Source: Oscillospiraceae bacterium | Lineage (GTDB): Bacteria; Bacillota; Clostridia; Oscillospirales; SIG627 | Length of the DNA stretch: 64,000 bases | Reading direction: 5' to 3' | NCBI GenBank assembly: GCA_015065325.1 | Contig: SVQO01000005.1 | Location: 1-64,000, forward strand | Shown: positions 25,815 to 33,527 of the stretch, in pieces | How the letters are laid out: every line of letters starts with the position of its first letter | Numbering within the stretch: the stretch's first letter is position 1 | The notes under the pieces: generated by a model | What the model was told of the DNA's origin: nothing | The model's database searches: none | The model's input: the letters and a program-made list of their open reading frames with translations, nothing else | Made by a program: the position numbers and the translations under genes

Positions 25815-27410
25815 ATGTTTTATCGCGTTTCAGAGCTTTCGTTGCGCCCCGATGAAAGCGAAAGCAAGCTTTTACATAAAGCTGCCGCAGAGTTGCGTCT
25901 TTCTCCTTCTCAAATAGAAAAATTCAAACTTTTTCGAAAATCTCTGGATGCGCGGAAGGGAACTGTTTTGTTTCGTTATACCGTTGACGTTTATCCGAGA
26001 ACGGGAGCTTTTTCAAAGCCCTCCGCAAAATGCAAGCGTATCGATCAAGATTTTTCCTATAAGATCCCGATTATATCAGTGTATCAGGAACGCCCTGTTG
26101 TAATCGGCTTTGGACCTGCAGGTATGTTTTCCGCGCTTCTTTTGGCGCGTGCCGGTTTGAGGCCGATTGTACTCGAGAGGGGAAGGGCGATTGAGGAAAG
26201 AGTGCGCGATGTATCTTGCTTTTTTCAATCAAGAAAGCTTGATACGTCCTCCAATATCCAGTTTGGCGAGGGCGGAGCAGGTACTTTTTCAGATGGCAAA
26301 CTAAATACGCTTTTGAAGGATAAAAATTTCCGTGGACGTTTCGTCCTGGAAGAATTCGTTAAATTCGGCGCTCCTGAGGAAATTCTGTATTTGAGCAAGC
26401 CGCATATCGGCACAGATAAACTTCGGGGTGTCGTGCGAAATCTAAGGAATGAGATCATCCGTCTCGGTGGAGAGATTCGCTTCGAAACCTTGTTTTTGGA
26501 GCCTATCATGGAACGTGATCGAGTCGTTGGGGTCCGTTGCCGTGATCGTGAGGGCGATAAAGAGCTTTCTTGCAGCGCGGTTTTTCTTGCTATCGGTCAT
26601 AGTGCAAGAGATACGTTCCGTGCGTTGCACGATCTCGGGATCCCTATGGAAAAGAAAATTTTTTCTGTCGGTGTGCGCATTGAACACCGACAGGAAAGAA
26701 TCAATCGATCGCAGTACGGAGGTGCCTCGAACGAATACAATTTGCCTGCTGCGGATTATAAGCTTGCGGTTCCTACGTCTCTTGGAAAAAATCTATATAC
26801 ATTCTGTATGTGTCCGGGCGGTGTGGTCGTGCCTGCTACAAGTGAAAACGGCTGTGTCGTTACGAACGGAATGAGCAATTTTTCCAGAGATGCGGAAAAT
26901 TCAAATTCTGCTTTATTGCTCAACGTCTTGCCGCAAGAGTTGCCGGATGACGTTTTGTCAGGCTTTACCTATCAAAAGAAATTGGAGGAAAAAGCTTTTT
27001 TGGACGCGGGAAACTCCTATGCCACTCCATGCCAGCGATTCGGCGATTTTCTGCAAGGGGTCGAAAGTTCATGCTTCGGTTCGGTTTATCCCAGCATTGC
27101 AACGGGAGTGACTCTGACCGATTTGCATCGCATCCTCCCCTCGGAGTTGTGTGATGCTCTTAAAGAGGGAATTGTAAAAATGGGTAAGCTCCTTCAAGGC
27201 TTTGATGATGGGGATGCACTTTTGACGGGAGTTGAATCCCGAGCGACTTGCCCGGTTCGCATAGCCAGAGGAGAGAATTTTCAGAGTACGATCAAAGGAC
27301 TTTATCCCATTGGTGAAGGTGCCGGATATGCAGGGGGGATAATGTCCTCTGCAATGGATGGCATGAAGGCAGTGGAAGCGTATTTCAAAAAATTGGAGGA
27401 AGAAAAATGA
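25815..27410 (+). CDS. NAD(P)/FAD-dependent oxidoreductase (COG2509 type)
   Basis: 531 residues. An N-terminal ferredoxin-like domain of about 90 residues (MFYRVSELSLRPDE) precedes an FAD dinucleotide-binding motif VVIGFGPAGMFSALLLARAG near 98-117, then FGEGGAGTFSDGKLNT near 153, and a C-terminal GEGAGYAGGIMSSAMDG that closes the FAD site. This is a widespread, uncharacterised dehydrogenase family; the substrate is unknown. ATG 25815 has AGGAGG upstream; the frame open from 25698 crosses the tRNA and is not used. The end overlaps the next gene by 4 bases. Confidence 0.88.
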   Translation: MFYRVSELSLRPDESESKLLHKAAAELRLSPSQIEKFKLFRKSLDARKGTVLFRYTVDVYPRTGAFSKPSAKCKRIDQDFSYKIPIISVYQERPVVIGFGPAGMFSALLLARAGLRPIVLERGRAIEERVRDVSCFFQSRKLDTSSNIQFGEGGAGTFSDGKLNTLLKDKNFRGRFVLEEFVKFGAPEEILYLSKPHIGTDKLRGVVRNLRNEIIRLGGEIRFETLFLEPIMERDRVVGVRCRDREGDKELSCSAVFLAIGHSARDTFRALHDLGIPMEKKIFSVGVRIEHRQERINRSQYGGASNEYNLPAADYKLAVPTSLGKNLYTFCMCPGGVVVPATSENGCVVTNGMSNFSRDAENSNSALLLNVLPQELPDDVLSGFTYQKKLEEKAFLDAGNSYATPCQRFGDFLQGVESSCFGSVYPSIATGVTLTDLHRILPSELCDALKEGIVKMGKLLQGFDDGDALLTGVESRATCPVRIARGENFQSTIKGLYPIGEGAGYAGGIMSSAMDGMKAVEAYFKKLEEEK

Positions 27411-28138
27411 AACTTGTAATTATTCGTCACGCCGATCCCGACTACCCTAACAATACCATTACCGAAAAAGGGCGCGTTGAAGCGGCGCTTTTGGCAAAGT
27501 TTTTAAAAAACAAAAAAATGGATTACGTGTATTGCTCTCCCATGGGCAGAGCGCAGGACACTTGTCTTGCTTCTCAGAAGGAATGCGGCTTTGAGTTTGA
27601 GACCCTCGAGTGGCTCAGGGAATTCAAGGCAAGGGTGTATTGCCCGACCAGACATTTCAGAACCAATGCTTGGGATCAAATGCCCTCCTTCTTTACCAAA
27701 CGCCCCCTTCTTTATAGCAGCGACCGCTGGCTGGAGGATACCCTTTTTGCCAACAATAATATGGAGGAGCAATATCTTTGGGTAAAAAACGGACTTGAAG
27801 AACTTTTGAAAAAGCACGGTTACGAGAGGGATGAAGACTCTCTTGTTTTCAAGGCGGTCAGACCCAACCGAGATACGGTGGTTCTTTTTTGCCATTTCGG
27901 ACTTCTCGGAATGGTGCTTTCGATCTTAACCGGCTTTTCACCTTACGTATTTTGGCAGCATTTTTGTGCCGCGCCCAGTTCTGTCACAACCTTGGTGACG
28001 GAGGAGCGCGAAGACGGAAAGGCGATTTTCCGTTGCCTGTCCTACGGCGATATTTCTCATTTGAATATTGCGGGAGAGCCTCCTGCGTTTGCTGCCAGAT
28101 TCTGTGAAACCTTCGACTGCGAGGATGAACGCCATTAA
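27407..28138 (+). CDS. Histidine phosphatase family protein
   Basis: 243 residues with the phosphohistidine motif IIRHADPDYPNNTITEKG at 4-21 (RHA in place of RHG) and the second histidine in VVLFCHFGLLGMV near 160. Family members dephosphorylate sugar phosphates, nucleotides or proteins. Overlaps the FAD oxidoreductase gene by 4 bases (ATGA), so the two are translationally coupled. Substrate not deducible. Confidence 0.85.
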   Translation: MKLVIIRHADPDYPNNTITEKGRVEAALLAKFLKNKKMDYVYCSPMGRAQDTCLASQKECGFEFETLEWLREFKARVYCPTRHFRTNAWDQMPSFFTKRPLLYSSDRWLEDTLFANNNMEEQYLWVKNGLEELLKKHGYERDEDSLVFKAVRPNRDTVVLFCHFGLLGMVLSILTGFSPYVFWQHFCAAPSSVTTLVTEEREDGKAIFRCLSYGDISHLNIAGEPPAFAARFCETFDCEDERH

Positions 28139-28161
28139 AGAGTGCTTCGGCACTCTTTTTT
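28137..28161 (+). terminator. Terminator with UUCG tetraloop
   Basis: Stem AGAGTGC / GCACTCT with a TTCG loop and six T, starting within the stop codon of the phosphatase gene. Confidence 0.9.
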
Positions 28162-28171
28162 CGTTAATGAC

Positions 28172-28200
28172 TTGATTTTTTTGACGTTTGGTGCTAGAAT
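28172..28200 (+). promoter_or_regulatory. Promoter of the PanT-like / coaX operon
   Basis: TTGATT (28172-28177), 17-bp spacer, TAGAAT (28195-28200). It fixes the start of the transporter gene to ATG 28254, since the frame open from 28188 begins inside this promoter. Confidence 0.65.
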
Positions 28201-28253
28201 ACCCGTGCACTGTACTTGACTTGATCGAGACAGTAGCAAGGAGGTATATTTTT

Positions 28254-28883
28254 ATGTCAACAAAAACGGGAAGTCAAAAAAAGCTTCAAAACAAAATTCA
28301 AAGACTTGTGATTCTTGCAGTACTGGTCGCTCTCATCATCGTTTTGCAAGGCTTCGGAGTGATGATTCCCATTGGAATCGGAATGGCGGTATCCCTATTT
28401 CCCATCGTGTTGGGAGCAATTATGTACGGTCCTGTTTACGGTGCTGTTCTTGGAGGAACCTTCGGCATCGTCGTTGCTGTACAAGTTTTGATGGGTAAGC
28501 AGGGCCTTGTCTCAGCAAATATGTTTGCTGAAAACCCCGCTTTAACTCTTTCGCTTTGCATCTTTAAGGGAATTGCTGCGGGGTTTGTTTCCGGTCTGGT
28601 TGCTAAACTGTTAATCAAGAAAAATCTGACTGTTGCATCTCTGCTTTCCGCTGCGATTTGTCCCATTGTAAATACCGGAATTTTCGCTTTTGGACTTCAG
28701 TTTTTGTATTCCGACGGGATTTTTGATGCCGAAACCGGTCCGAAGGGGGCTTTTTTGACTCTGATTCTTACTTTGTTTGCTCTTGAATTTATCTTCAATC
28801 TGATCGTTTCCCCCGTGATCGTTCGCGTAATTAAAGCTTTGAAGGATAAGAAACTCTTGGATTTTGAAACCGGTAACGTATGA
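28254..28883 (+). CDS. panT: ECF transporter S component, probably for pantothenate
   Basis: 209 residues, about six membrane helices, a small substrate-binding membrane protein of the energy-coupling-factor vitamin transporters. It has a basic N-terminal stretch and the pattern LFPIVLGAIMYGPVYGAVLGG near 45-65 typical of S components. The ATPase and T subunits are not in the window, as usual for group II ECF systems. It overlaps coaX by 4 bases, so pantothenate is the likely substrate; this rests on context. AAGGAGG ribosome site. Confidence 0.75.
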   Translation: MSTKTGSQKKLQNKIQRLVILAVLVALIIVLQGFGVMIPIGIGMAVSLFPIVLGAIMYGPVYGAVLGGTFGIVVAVQVLMGKQGLVSANMFAENPALTLSLCIFKGIAAGFVSGLVAKLLIKKNLTVASLLSAAICPIVNTGIFAFGLQFLYSDGIFDAETGPKGAFLTLILTLFALEFIFNLIVSPVIVRVIKALKDKKLLDFETGNV

Positions 28884-29659
28884 TCTTAGCTGTTAACGTA
28901 GGTAATACTCACATCGTTTTCGGTCTTCTTGAGGGCGACTCCCTGGTTGAACGAATGCTGAAGCTTCCGGCGGAGCTGAAAGAGACTTCCGTCGGTTATG
29001 CAGCCCGAATCAAGCAGAGTCTGGAGCTGGTCGGAGCCGATCTTTCGAGTGTAGAAGGCTCGATCCTTTCTTCCGTCGTTCCGCCTTTGACCGAGGTGTT
29101 AAAGGAAGCAATTTTTCTATTGTGCGGAAAGACTCCTTTGGTCGTTGGTGCCGGTATCAAGACCGGACTTCATATTTTGATCGATGATCCGGGAAGCATA
29201 GCCGCAGACCTGGTTGCTATGGCAGTTGCGGCGAAAGAGAAGTATCCTTTGCCCTGCGTGATTCTGGATATGGGAACCGCAACCACGCTCATATGTGTCA
29301 ATGAGGCGGGAAAGTATATCGGCGGAGTCATTATGCCCGGTGTTAACATTTCGATGGAGGCGCTGTGCCGAGAGGCTTCCTTGCTTCCGCGTTTTGAAAT
29401 GAAAAAGCCGAAGAAGATCATTGCTTCTTCCACCGTTGACAGTCTTTGCTCCGGTATTCTATTCGGAAGCGCAGGAGCGATCGACGGCGTTTTGGATCGT
29501 TTTTCCGAAGAACTTGGAAATGAGCCTGCAACCATCGTCAGTACCGGCGGTGTTGCGGGGATCTTAGCGCCTTTCTGCCGTCACGAATGGGTGGAAGACG
29601 AGGCATTGCTGCTAAAAGGCCTCGGCATTATCTACAACAAAAACGAAGCCGATAAATAA
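28880..29659 (+). CDS. coaX: Type III pantothenate kinase
   Basis: First step of CoA synthesis: phosphorylates pantothenate, needs a monovalent cation and is not inhibited by CoA. 259 residues of the ASKHA fold: phosphate motif NVGNTHIVFG at 5-14, VILDMGTATTL near 130, and GGVIMPGV near 152 with the conserved PG. The first motif normally reads DxGNT; here the Asp is Asn5. A type II kinase is encoded at 31748. Overlaps the transporter gene by 4 bases. Confidence 0.9.
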   Translation: MILAVNVGNTHIVFGLLEGDSLVERMLKLPAELKETSVGYAARIKQSLELVGADLSSVEGSILSSVVPPLTEVLKEAIFLLCGKTPLVVGAGIKTGLHILIDDPGSIAADLVAMAVAAKEKYPLPCVILDMGTATTLICVNEAGKYIGGVIMPGVNISMEALCREASLLPRFEMKKPKKIIASSTVDSLCSGILFGSAGAIDGVLDRFSEELGNEPATIVSTGGVAGILAPFCRHEWVEDEALLLKGLGIIYNKNEADK

Positions 29660-29697
29660 AAAAACAAGGACTGCAATTTGCAGTCCTTGTTTTTTAT
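29659..29697. terminator. Terminator between coaX and ddh
   Basis: Long stem AAAAACAAGGACTGCAA / TTGCAGTCCTTGTTTTT, with tracts on both sides, between converging genes. Confidence 0.92.
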
Positions 29698-29700
29698 ACC

Positions 29701-30672
29701 TTAAAGAGAATGAGCACGTAATTCTTCGGGGGATTTGGGAGAAAGTGCGGATGGAGGCAGATCCAAAATAGTTTTTGCACCCTTGACCCCCTCCGCAGCA
29801 AGTCTCGTTGCCGCTCTGGCACAGGCGAGCAAAACACTTCCGGTAAATTCAGGGTTGGAATCGAGATTTAAACGGTACTCGATGGTTTGGTTGTTTCCTT
29901 CCGAGGTGATTCCGGAGCGGATCACGACTCCGCCGTGAGGAAGGGAAGCGTGCTTTTCCTTTAGTTCTTCCATAGAAACAAACGTTACCGTAGTATCGTA
30001 ATCGGCAAAATAGTTTGGCATTTCCTTGATCTCTTTTTCGATCTTCTTCAAATCAGCCCCTTCTTTTGCAACTACGTAGCAGTCACGAGTGTGCTTTTCC
30101 CGCGTTGTGAGAGTGGGGCGGCTTCCGCTTTTTGCCAGCTCGACAGAGGACGGAACGGGAACCGTATATTGTCTGGCGTCCAAAACGCCCTCAATGCGGC
30201 GAATGGCGTCGGAATGTCCTTGACTGACTCCGGGACCCCAAAAGGTGTAATCGGTTCCATCGGGAAGAATCGCTTCTGAATATACTCTTGCAAGGGAGAA
30301 CATACCGGGATCCCAACCGCAGGAAATGATGCCGATTTTTCCGCTTTCTTTTGCGATCGCGTTAACGGTAGCAAAGTGCTCGGGGATCTTTGCATGGGTA
30401 TCAAAGCTATCGACGATATGGAAAAGGCTGACGAGGCTCGGGGATTGGTGAACCAAATCGGTGGCACTTCCGCCGCATAGGATCATAACGTCGATGATGT
30501 CCTTGAATTTTTCAACCTCGTTTGCAGAATAAACGGGTGCTCCCGTTAACGTACTGATGCTTGACGGATCGCGCCTGGTGAAAATGCCAACCAATTCTGT
30601 ATCATTATTCTTTAAAACAGCTTTTTCAACGCCGCGTCCAAGATTGCCGTAGCCAAAAATACCGATTTTCAT
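29701..30672 (-). CDS. ddh: meso-Diaminopimelate dehydrogenase
   Basis: NADPH-dependent one-step conversion of tetrahydrodipicolinate to meso-diaminopimelate, for lysine and peptidoglycan. 323 residues: Rossmann IGIFGYGNLGRGVE at 3-16, LCGGSATDL near 65, CGWDPGMFSL near 115 and WGPGVSQGHSDA near 142, all signatures of this enzyme. Own promoter at 30700-30728, whose -35 lies in the end of the radical SAM gene. Suggests a meso-DAP cell wall. Confidence 0.95.
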   Translation of the reverse strand: MKIGIFGYGNLGRGVEKAVLKNNDTELVGIFTRRDPSSISTLTGAPVYSANEVEKFKDIIDVMILCGGSATDLVHQSPSLVSLFHIVDSFDTHAKIPEHFATVNAIAKESGKIGIISCGWDPGMFSLARVYSEAILPDGTDYTFWGPGVSQGHSDAIRRIEGVLDARQYTVPVPSSVELAKSGSRPTLTTREKHTRDCYVVAKEGADLKKIEKEIKEMPNYFADYDTTVTFVSMEELKEKHASLPHGGVVIRSGITSEGNNQTIEYRLNLDSNPEFTGSVLLACARAATRLAAEGVKGAKTILDLPPSALSPKSPEELRAHSL

Positions 30673-30699
30673 AAAATACCTCCGAAAAATAATGAAAAA

Positions 30700-30728
30700 A
30701 TTTTATCACGCTCAGCAATTTTTGTCAA
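30700..30728 (-). promoter_or_regulatory. Promoter of ddh
   Basis: Minus strand TTGACA (30723-30728), 17-bp spacer, TAAAAT (30700-30705). Confidence 0.7.
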
Positions 30729-31624
30729 TTTTTTTCGTCAAAAAAAGTGGAAAAATCGGGAACGTATTCTTCGCCGACGCTTTGCTTGCTTTGCGTATAC
30801 ACGTCGGTGAATTCGAGTTTTTTCGCTTCTTTTACAACGCGATTGTATTCCAAAGTAGTAATGCATCTCGAAAGCTCCGGGAAGTCTTTTGCATCAGCCA
30901 TAGGGGTATATTGACGCATTAGGGACAAAATCAAACCGTTTTTCGGAAATTTATTTGCAAGAAGATTTAGGATCTCAACGGAATCTGAAGTGCATCCGGG
31001 AAGAACCAGGTGCCTTACGATGACGCCCTTCAGCAAATAATCGCCGCTTTTTAAGGGCTTGCCAACTTGTCTATACATTTCAAGAATTGCTTCCAAAGTG
31101 CGTTCTGCATAATCGCCGGCTTTTGCATACTTTCGAGAAAGCTCGGGTGAATAAAATTTAAAATCCGGTAAATAAACATCGATCAGACCGTCCAGTGTCT
31201 TTAGTGTCTCTATTGATTCGTATCCACCGGAATTGAATATTGTCGGAATGGTGAGACCTTTGCTTTTCGCCTTGGACAAAGCAAGTGCGATCGTATTGAT
31301 GTACGGTGTTGGGGAAACCAGATTTATATTGCATGCACCGTGATCTTGCAAGGATAAAAACAGATTGCATAATTCTTCGGAATCCATTTCTTTACCCAAA
31401 AGATTTTTGGATATTTTATGGTTTTGGCAAAAAACGCAACGAAGCTGGCATCCCGAGAAAAAAACAGCGCCGCTGCCGCTACCGTAGCAGATGCAGGGCT
31501 CTTCCCATTTGTGAAGCATCGCTTTTGAAACGGTGGGAAGTAAGGAAGCTCCGCAATAGCCGCGTTCGGTTCTGCGGTCAATCTTGCACTTCCTGGGGCA
31601 AAGCGAACATAATGAATCTTCCAT
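30725..31624 (-). CDS. Radical SAM protein, PflX-like
   Basis: 299 residues. N-terminal cysteine cluster CSLCPRKC with GYCGA, then the radical SAM triad in SGCQLRCVFCQNH near 60-72 (C-x3-C-x2-C), as in COG1313 proteins related to pyruvate formate-lyase activating enzymes. The client protein is unknown and no glycyl-radical enzyme is nearby. Start ATG 31624 (MEDSLCSLC) has AGAGGA upstream; the earlier ATG 31651 overlaps the promoter -10 box and cannot be transcribed from it. Confidence 0.88.
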   Translation of the reverse strand: MEDSLCSLCPRKCKIDRRTERGYCGASLLPTVSKAMLHKWEEPCICYGSGSGAVFFSGCQLRCVFCQNHKISKNLLGKEMDSEELCNLFLSLQDHGACNINLVSPTPYINTIALALSKAKSKGLTIPTIFNSGGYESIETLKTLDGLIDVYLPDFKFYSPELSRKYAKAGDYAERTLEAILEMYRQVGKPLKSGDYLLKGVIVRHLVLPGCTSDSVEILNLLANKFPKNGLILSLMRQYTPMADAKDFPELSRCITTLEYNRVVKEAKKLEFTDVYTQSKQSVGEEYVPDFSTFFDEKN

Positions 31625-31649
31625 AAAGGCATCCTCTCTTGTTTCAAAC

Positions 31650-31678
31650 ATTATATTCTGTTTTTGGGATTTTGTCTA
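31650..31678 (-). promoter_or_regulatory. Promoter of the radical SAM gene
   Basis: Minus strand TAGACA (31673-31678), 17-bp spacer, TATAAT (31650-31655). Back to back with the promoter of the type II pantothenate kinase. Confidence 0.7.
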
Positions 31679-31689
31679 TATCAATTTTC

Positions 31690-31718
31690 TTGACTGAAAA
31701 GGGAAACTGTGTTATAAT
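31690..31718 (+). promoter_or_regulatory. Promoter of the type II pantothenate kinase gene
   Basis: TTGACT (31690-31695), 17-bp spacer, TATAAT (31713-31718). Confidence 0.75.
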
Positions 31719-31747
31719 CTGCGCATACTGATAGAAGGAGCAATATT

Positions 31748-32587
31748 ATGGGAATTGTACTTGGAATTGACATCGGCGGAAGCACGACCAAAATTTGCGG
31801 TTTCCGTGGTGAAGGAAAATTGATCGAACCGCTTTCTGTGAAGGCTGATGACCCGATCTCTTCTGTTTACGGCGCTTTCGGAAAATTTACTTCGCTTCAT
31901 AAAATTGCTCTTTCCGACGTGGAATGCGTTATGGTAACCGGAGTTGGCAGTAGCTTTATCGGGGAAGATTTGTATGGCATTCCTACGCACCACGTTCGGG
32001 AATTTGACTGTATCGGGCTCGGCGGTCAGTATCTTGCCGCTCTGGACGAAGCAATCGTCGTCAGCATGGGAACCGGAACGGCGCTCGTTCACGTAAAAGG
32101 GGATTCTATGACCTATCTGGGAGGAACCGGAGTTGGTGGAGGCACCTTGTTTGGTCTTGCTGAGACGATGCTTGGTGTTCGGGATATTGATAACCTTGAA
32201 GCATTGGCTGAGCAAGGGGATATATCAAAAATCGATCTTCGTATTTCCGACATTTCCAAGAAGGATCTTGGTCCCACTTTGGATCTGGATACGACCGCTT
32301 CAAACTTCGGAAAGCTTTCCGACCTTGCAACCCGAGAGGATCTTGCACTCGGAATCATTAATCTTGTTTTCGAAACCATCGGTATGGTCAGCGTATTTGC
32401 GGCGCGGAATTTCAATATCAAAAACGTGGTTCTTACCGGTAAGCTTTCTTCAATGAAAAAAGCAAAGTCTGTTTTCGGTGTTCTCGGTAAAATGTTTGGC
32501 ATGAATTTTTTGTTTCCCGAAAATGCTCGGTATGGCACTGTGATCGGCGCTGCTTTGTTGCATTTTCATAAGCTGAGAAACGCTTGA
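31748..32587 (+). CDS. coaW: Type II pantothenate kinase
   Basis: 279 residues related to the staphylococcal and eukaryotic kinase: LGIDIGGSTTKICGF at 5-19 (ATP phosphate loop), VMVTGVGSS near 60, VVSMGTGTALVHV near 104, and GGTGVGGGTLFGLAE near 123-137. Same reaction as CoaX but an unrelated subfamily with different feedback. Stand-alone gene with its own promoter; AGAAGGAG ribosome site. No terminator is obvious before the rpmH promoter. Confidence 0.92.
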   Translation: MGIVLGIDIGGSTTKICGFRGEGKLIEPLSVKADDPISSVYGAFGKFTSLHKIALSDVECVMVTGVGSSFIGEDLYGIPTHHVREFDCIGLGGQYLAALDEAIVVSMGTGTALVHVKGDSMTYLGGTGVGGGTLFGLAETMLGVRDIDNLEALAEQGDISKIDLRISDISKKDLGPTLDLDTTASNFGKLSDLATREDLALGIINLVFETIGMVSVFAARNFNIKNVVLTGKLSSMKKAKSVFGVLGKMFGMNFLFPENARYGTVIGAALLHFHKLRNA

Positions 32588-32616
32588 ATTGCTTTTTGTA
32601 AATTTTTTTAAAACGC

Positions 32617-32645
32617 TTGACTTTACAGGTGCGTTGTTGTATAAT
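32617..32645 (+). promoter_or_regulatory. Promoter of rpmH
   Basis: TTGACT (32617-32622), 17-bp spacer, TATAAT (32640-32645); the strongest-looking promoter of the block. Confidence 0.8.
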
Positions 32646-32687
32646 CATAGAGTTGAAAATTACGCATTACGCTAAGGAGGTGCAAAT

Positions 32688-32822
32688 ATGATCAGAACTT
32701 ATCAGCCTAAAAAGCGTCAGAGAAAAATGGAGCATGGCTTCCGCAAGAGAATGAAGACCGCAAACGGAAGAAAGGTGCTTAAAAGACGCAGAGCAAAAAT
32801 GAGAGCAAGACTCACCTATTAA
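32688..32822 (+). CDS. rpmH: 50S ribosomal protein L34
   Basis: 44 residues, very basic, opening [20 protein letters not shown] and ending RMRARLTY-like (KMRARLTY), the standard L34 form. Strong AAGGAGG ribosome site 7 bases before ATG 32688. It is followed by a terminator before rnpA. dnaA, the usual upstream neighbour, is absent here; the type II pantothenate kinase takes its place. Confidence 0.96.
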   Translation: MIRTYQPKKRQRKMEHGFRKRMKTANGRKVLKRRRAKMRARLTY

Positions 32823-32843
32823 TTTTTGCAAAAGAGATTTAGT

Positions 32844-32892
32844 AAAAAAACCACCGAGATCCGGATTGCTCTGTGAATACCGGTGGTTTTTT
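32844..32892 (+). terminator. Terminator/attenuator between rpmH and rnpA
   Basis: Stem AAAAAACCACCG (32845-32856) / CGGTGGTTTTTT (32881-32892) with a 24-base loop. It would let L34 be made in excess over RnpA. Confidence 0.8.
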
Positions 32893-32927
32893 CTATATCT
32901 TGACCGTTTTGAAACGGGATTGGTGTT

Positions 32928-33293
32928 ATGGCAAAAATCGTACCGATTAAAGAAAATCATCTTTTTTCCAAGGTCTATGCGAAAGGGAAGAAGGCTTCTG
33001 AAAAGAATATTGCCGTTTACGTTTTGAACAATTATAAAACGAATGAGACCCGTCTTGGGATTACCACCGGCAAAAAGCTTGGAAATGCAGTTCAGCGTTC
33101 CAGAGCCAGACGCTTGATTCGCGAGGCGTATCGATTGTTATTGAAAAAGTACAACTTTCAAAGGCCTTATTTGATCGTTGTTGTTGCAAGAAATGCGATC
33201 GTCGATGACAAGAGGAAAATGGATGCTGTTTTTTATGATATGGAAAAAGCTTTTTTGAAATTGCAGGCTTTTTCCGAGGATAATAAAAATTGA
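32928..33293 (+). CDS. rnpA: Ribonuclease P protein component
   Basis: Protein subunit of RNase P, which matures tRNA 5' ends. 121 residues, basic, with the RNR signature in [13 protein letters not shown] near 58-70 and VVVARNAI near 84. It overlaps yidD by 4 bases. The gene order rpmH-rnpA-yidD-yidC-jag is the classic one. Confidence 0.95.
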   Translation: MAKIVPIKENHLFSKVYAKGKKASEKNIAVYVLNNYKTNETRLGITTGKKLGNAVQRSRARRLIREAYRLLLKKYNFQRPYLIVVVARNAIVDDKRKMDAVFYDMEKAFLKLQAFSEDNKN

Positions 33294-33526
33294 AGTATTT
33301 CTGCATTTTTTTGATACGATCGTATCAAAAATATATTTCTCCGCTTTTTGGGCCCCATTGTCGTTTTACGCCCACCTGTTCCCAATACGCCGTACAGGCC
33401 TATCAGAAACACGGCTTTTGGAAAGGTTCGGTTTTGTCCATTTGGCGGATTCTTCGTTGCAACCCATTCGGGAAGGGCGGCTTCGACCCCGTCCCCGAGC
33501 AATTTCCGACAAGAAAGGAAAAGTAA
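33290..33526 (+). CDS. yidD: Membrane protein insertion efficiency factor YidD
   Basis: 78 residues: amphipathic N-terminus [15 protein letters not shown], then [11 protein letters not shown] near 24-34 and [14 protein letters not shown] near 55-68, the signature cysteines and motif of YidD. It associates with the inner face of the membrane and assists YidC. Overlaps rnpA and sits 1 base before yidC. Confidence 0.95.
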   Translation: MKYFCIFLIRSYQKYISPLFGPHCRFTPTCSQYAVQAYQKHGFWKGSVLSIWRILRCNPFGKGGFDPVPEQFPTRKEK

Positions 33527-33527
33527 A

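Noticed and set aside
32588..32687. Possible oriC next to rpmH
   Set aside because: No TTATNCACA-type boxes and no AT-rich unwinding element with repeats; only an ordinary promoter is seen.
33348..33527. 60-codon N-terminal extension of YidC
   Set aside because: This stretch is yidD read in another frame; GTG 33528 directly after the yidD stop gives the normal YidC start.
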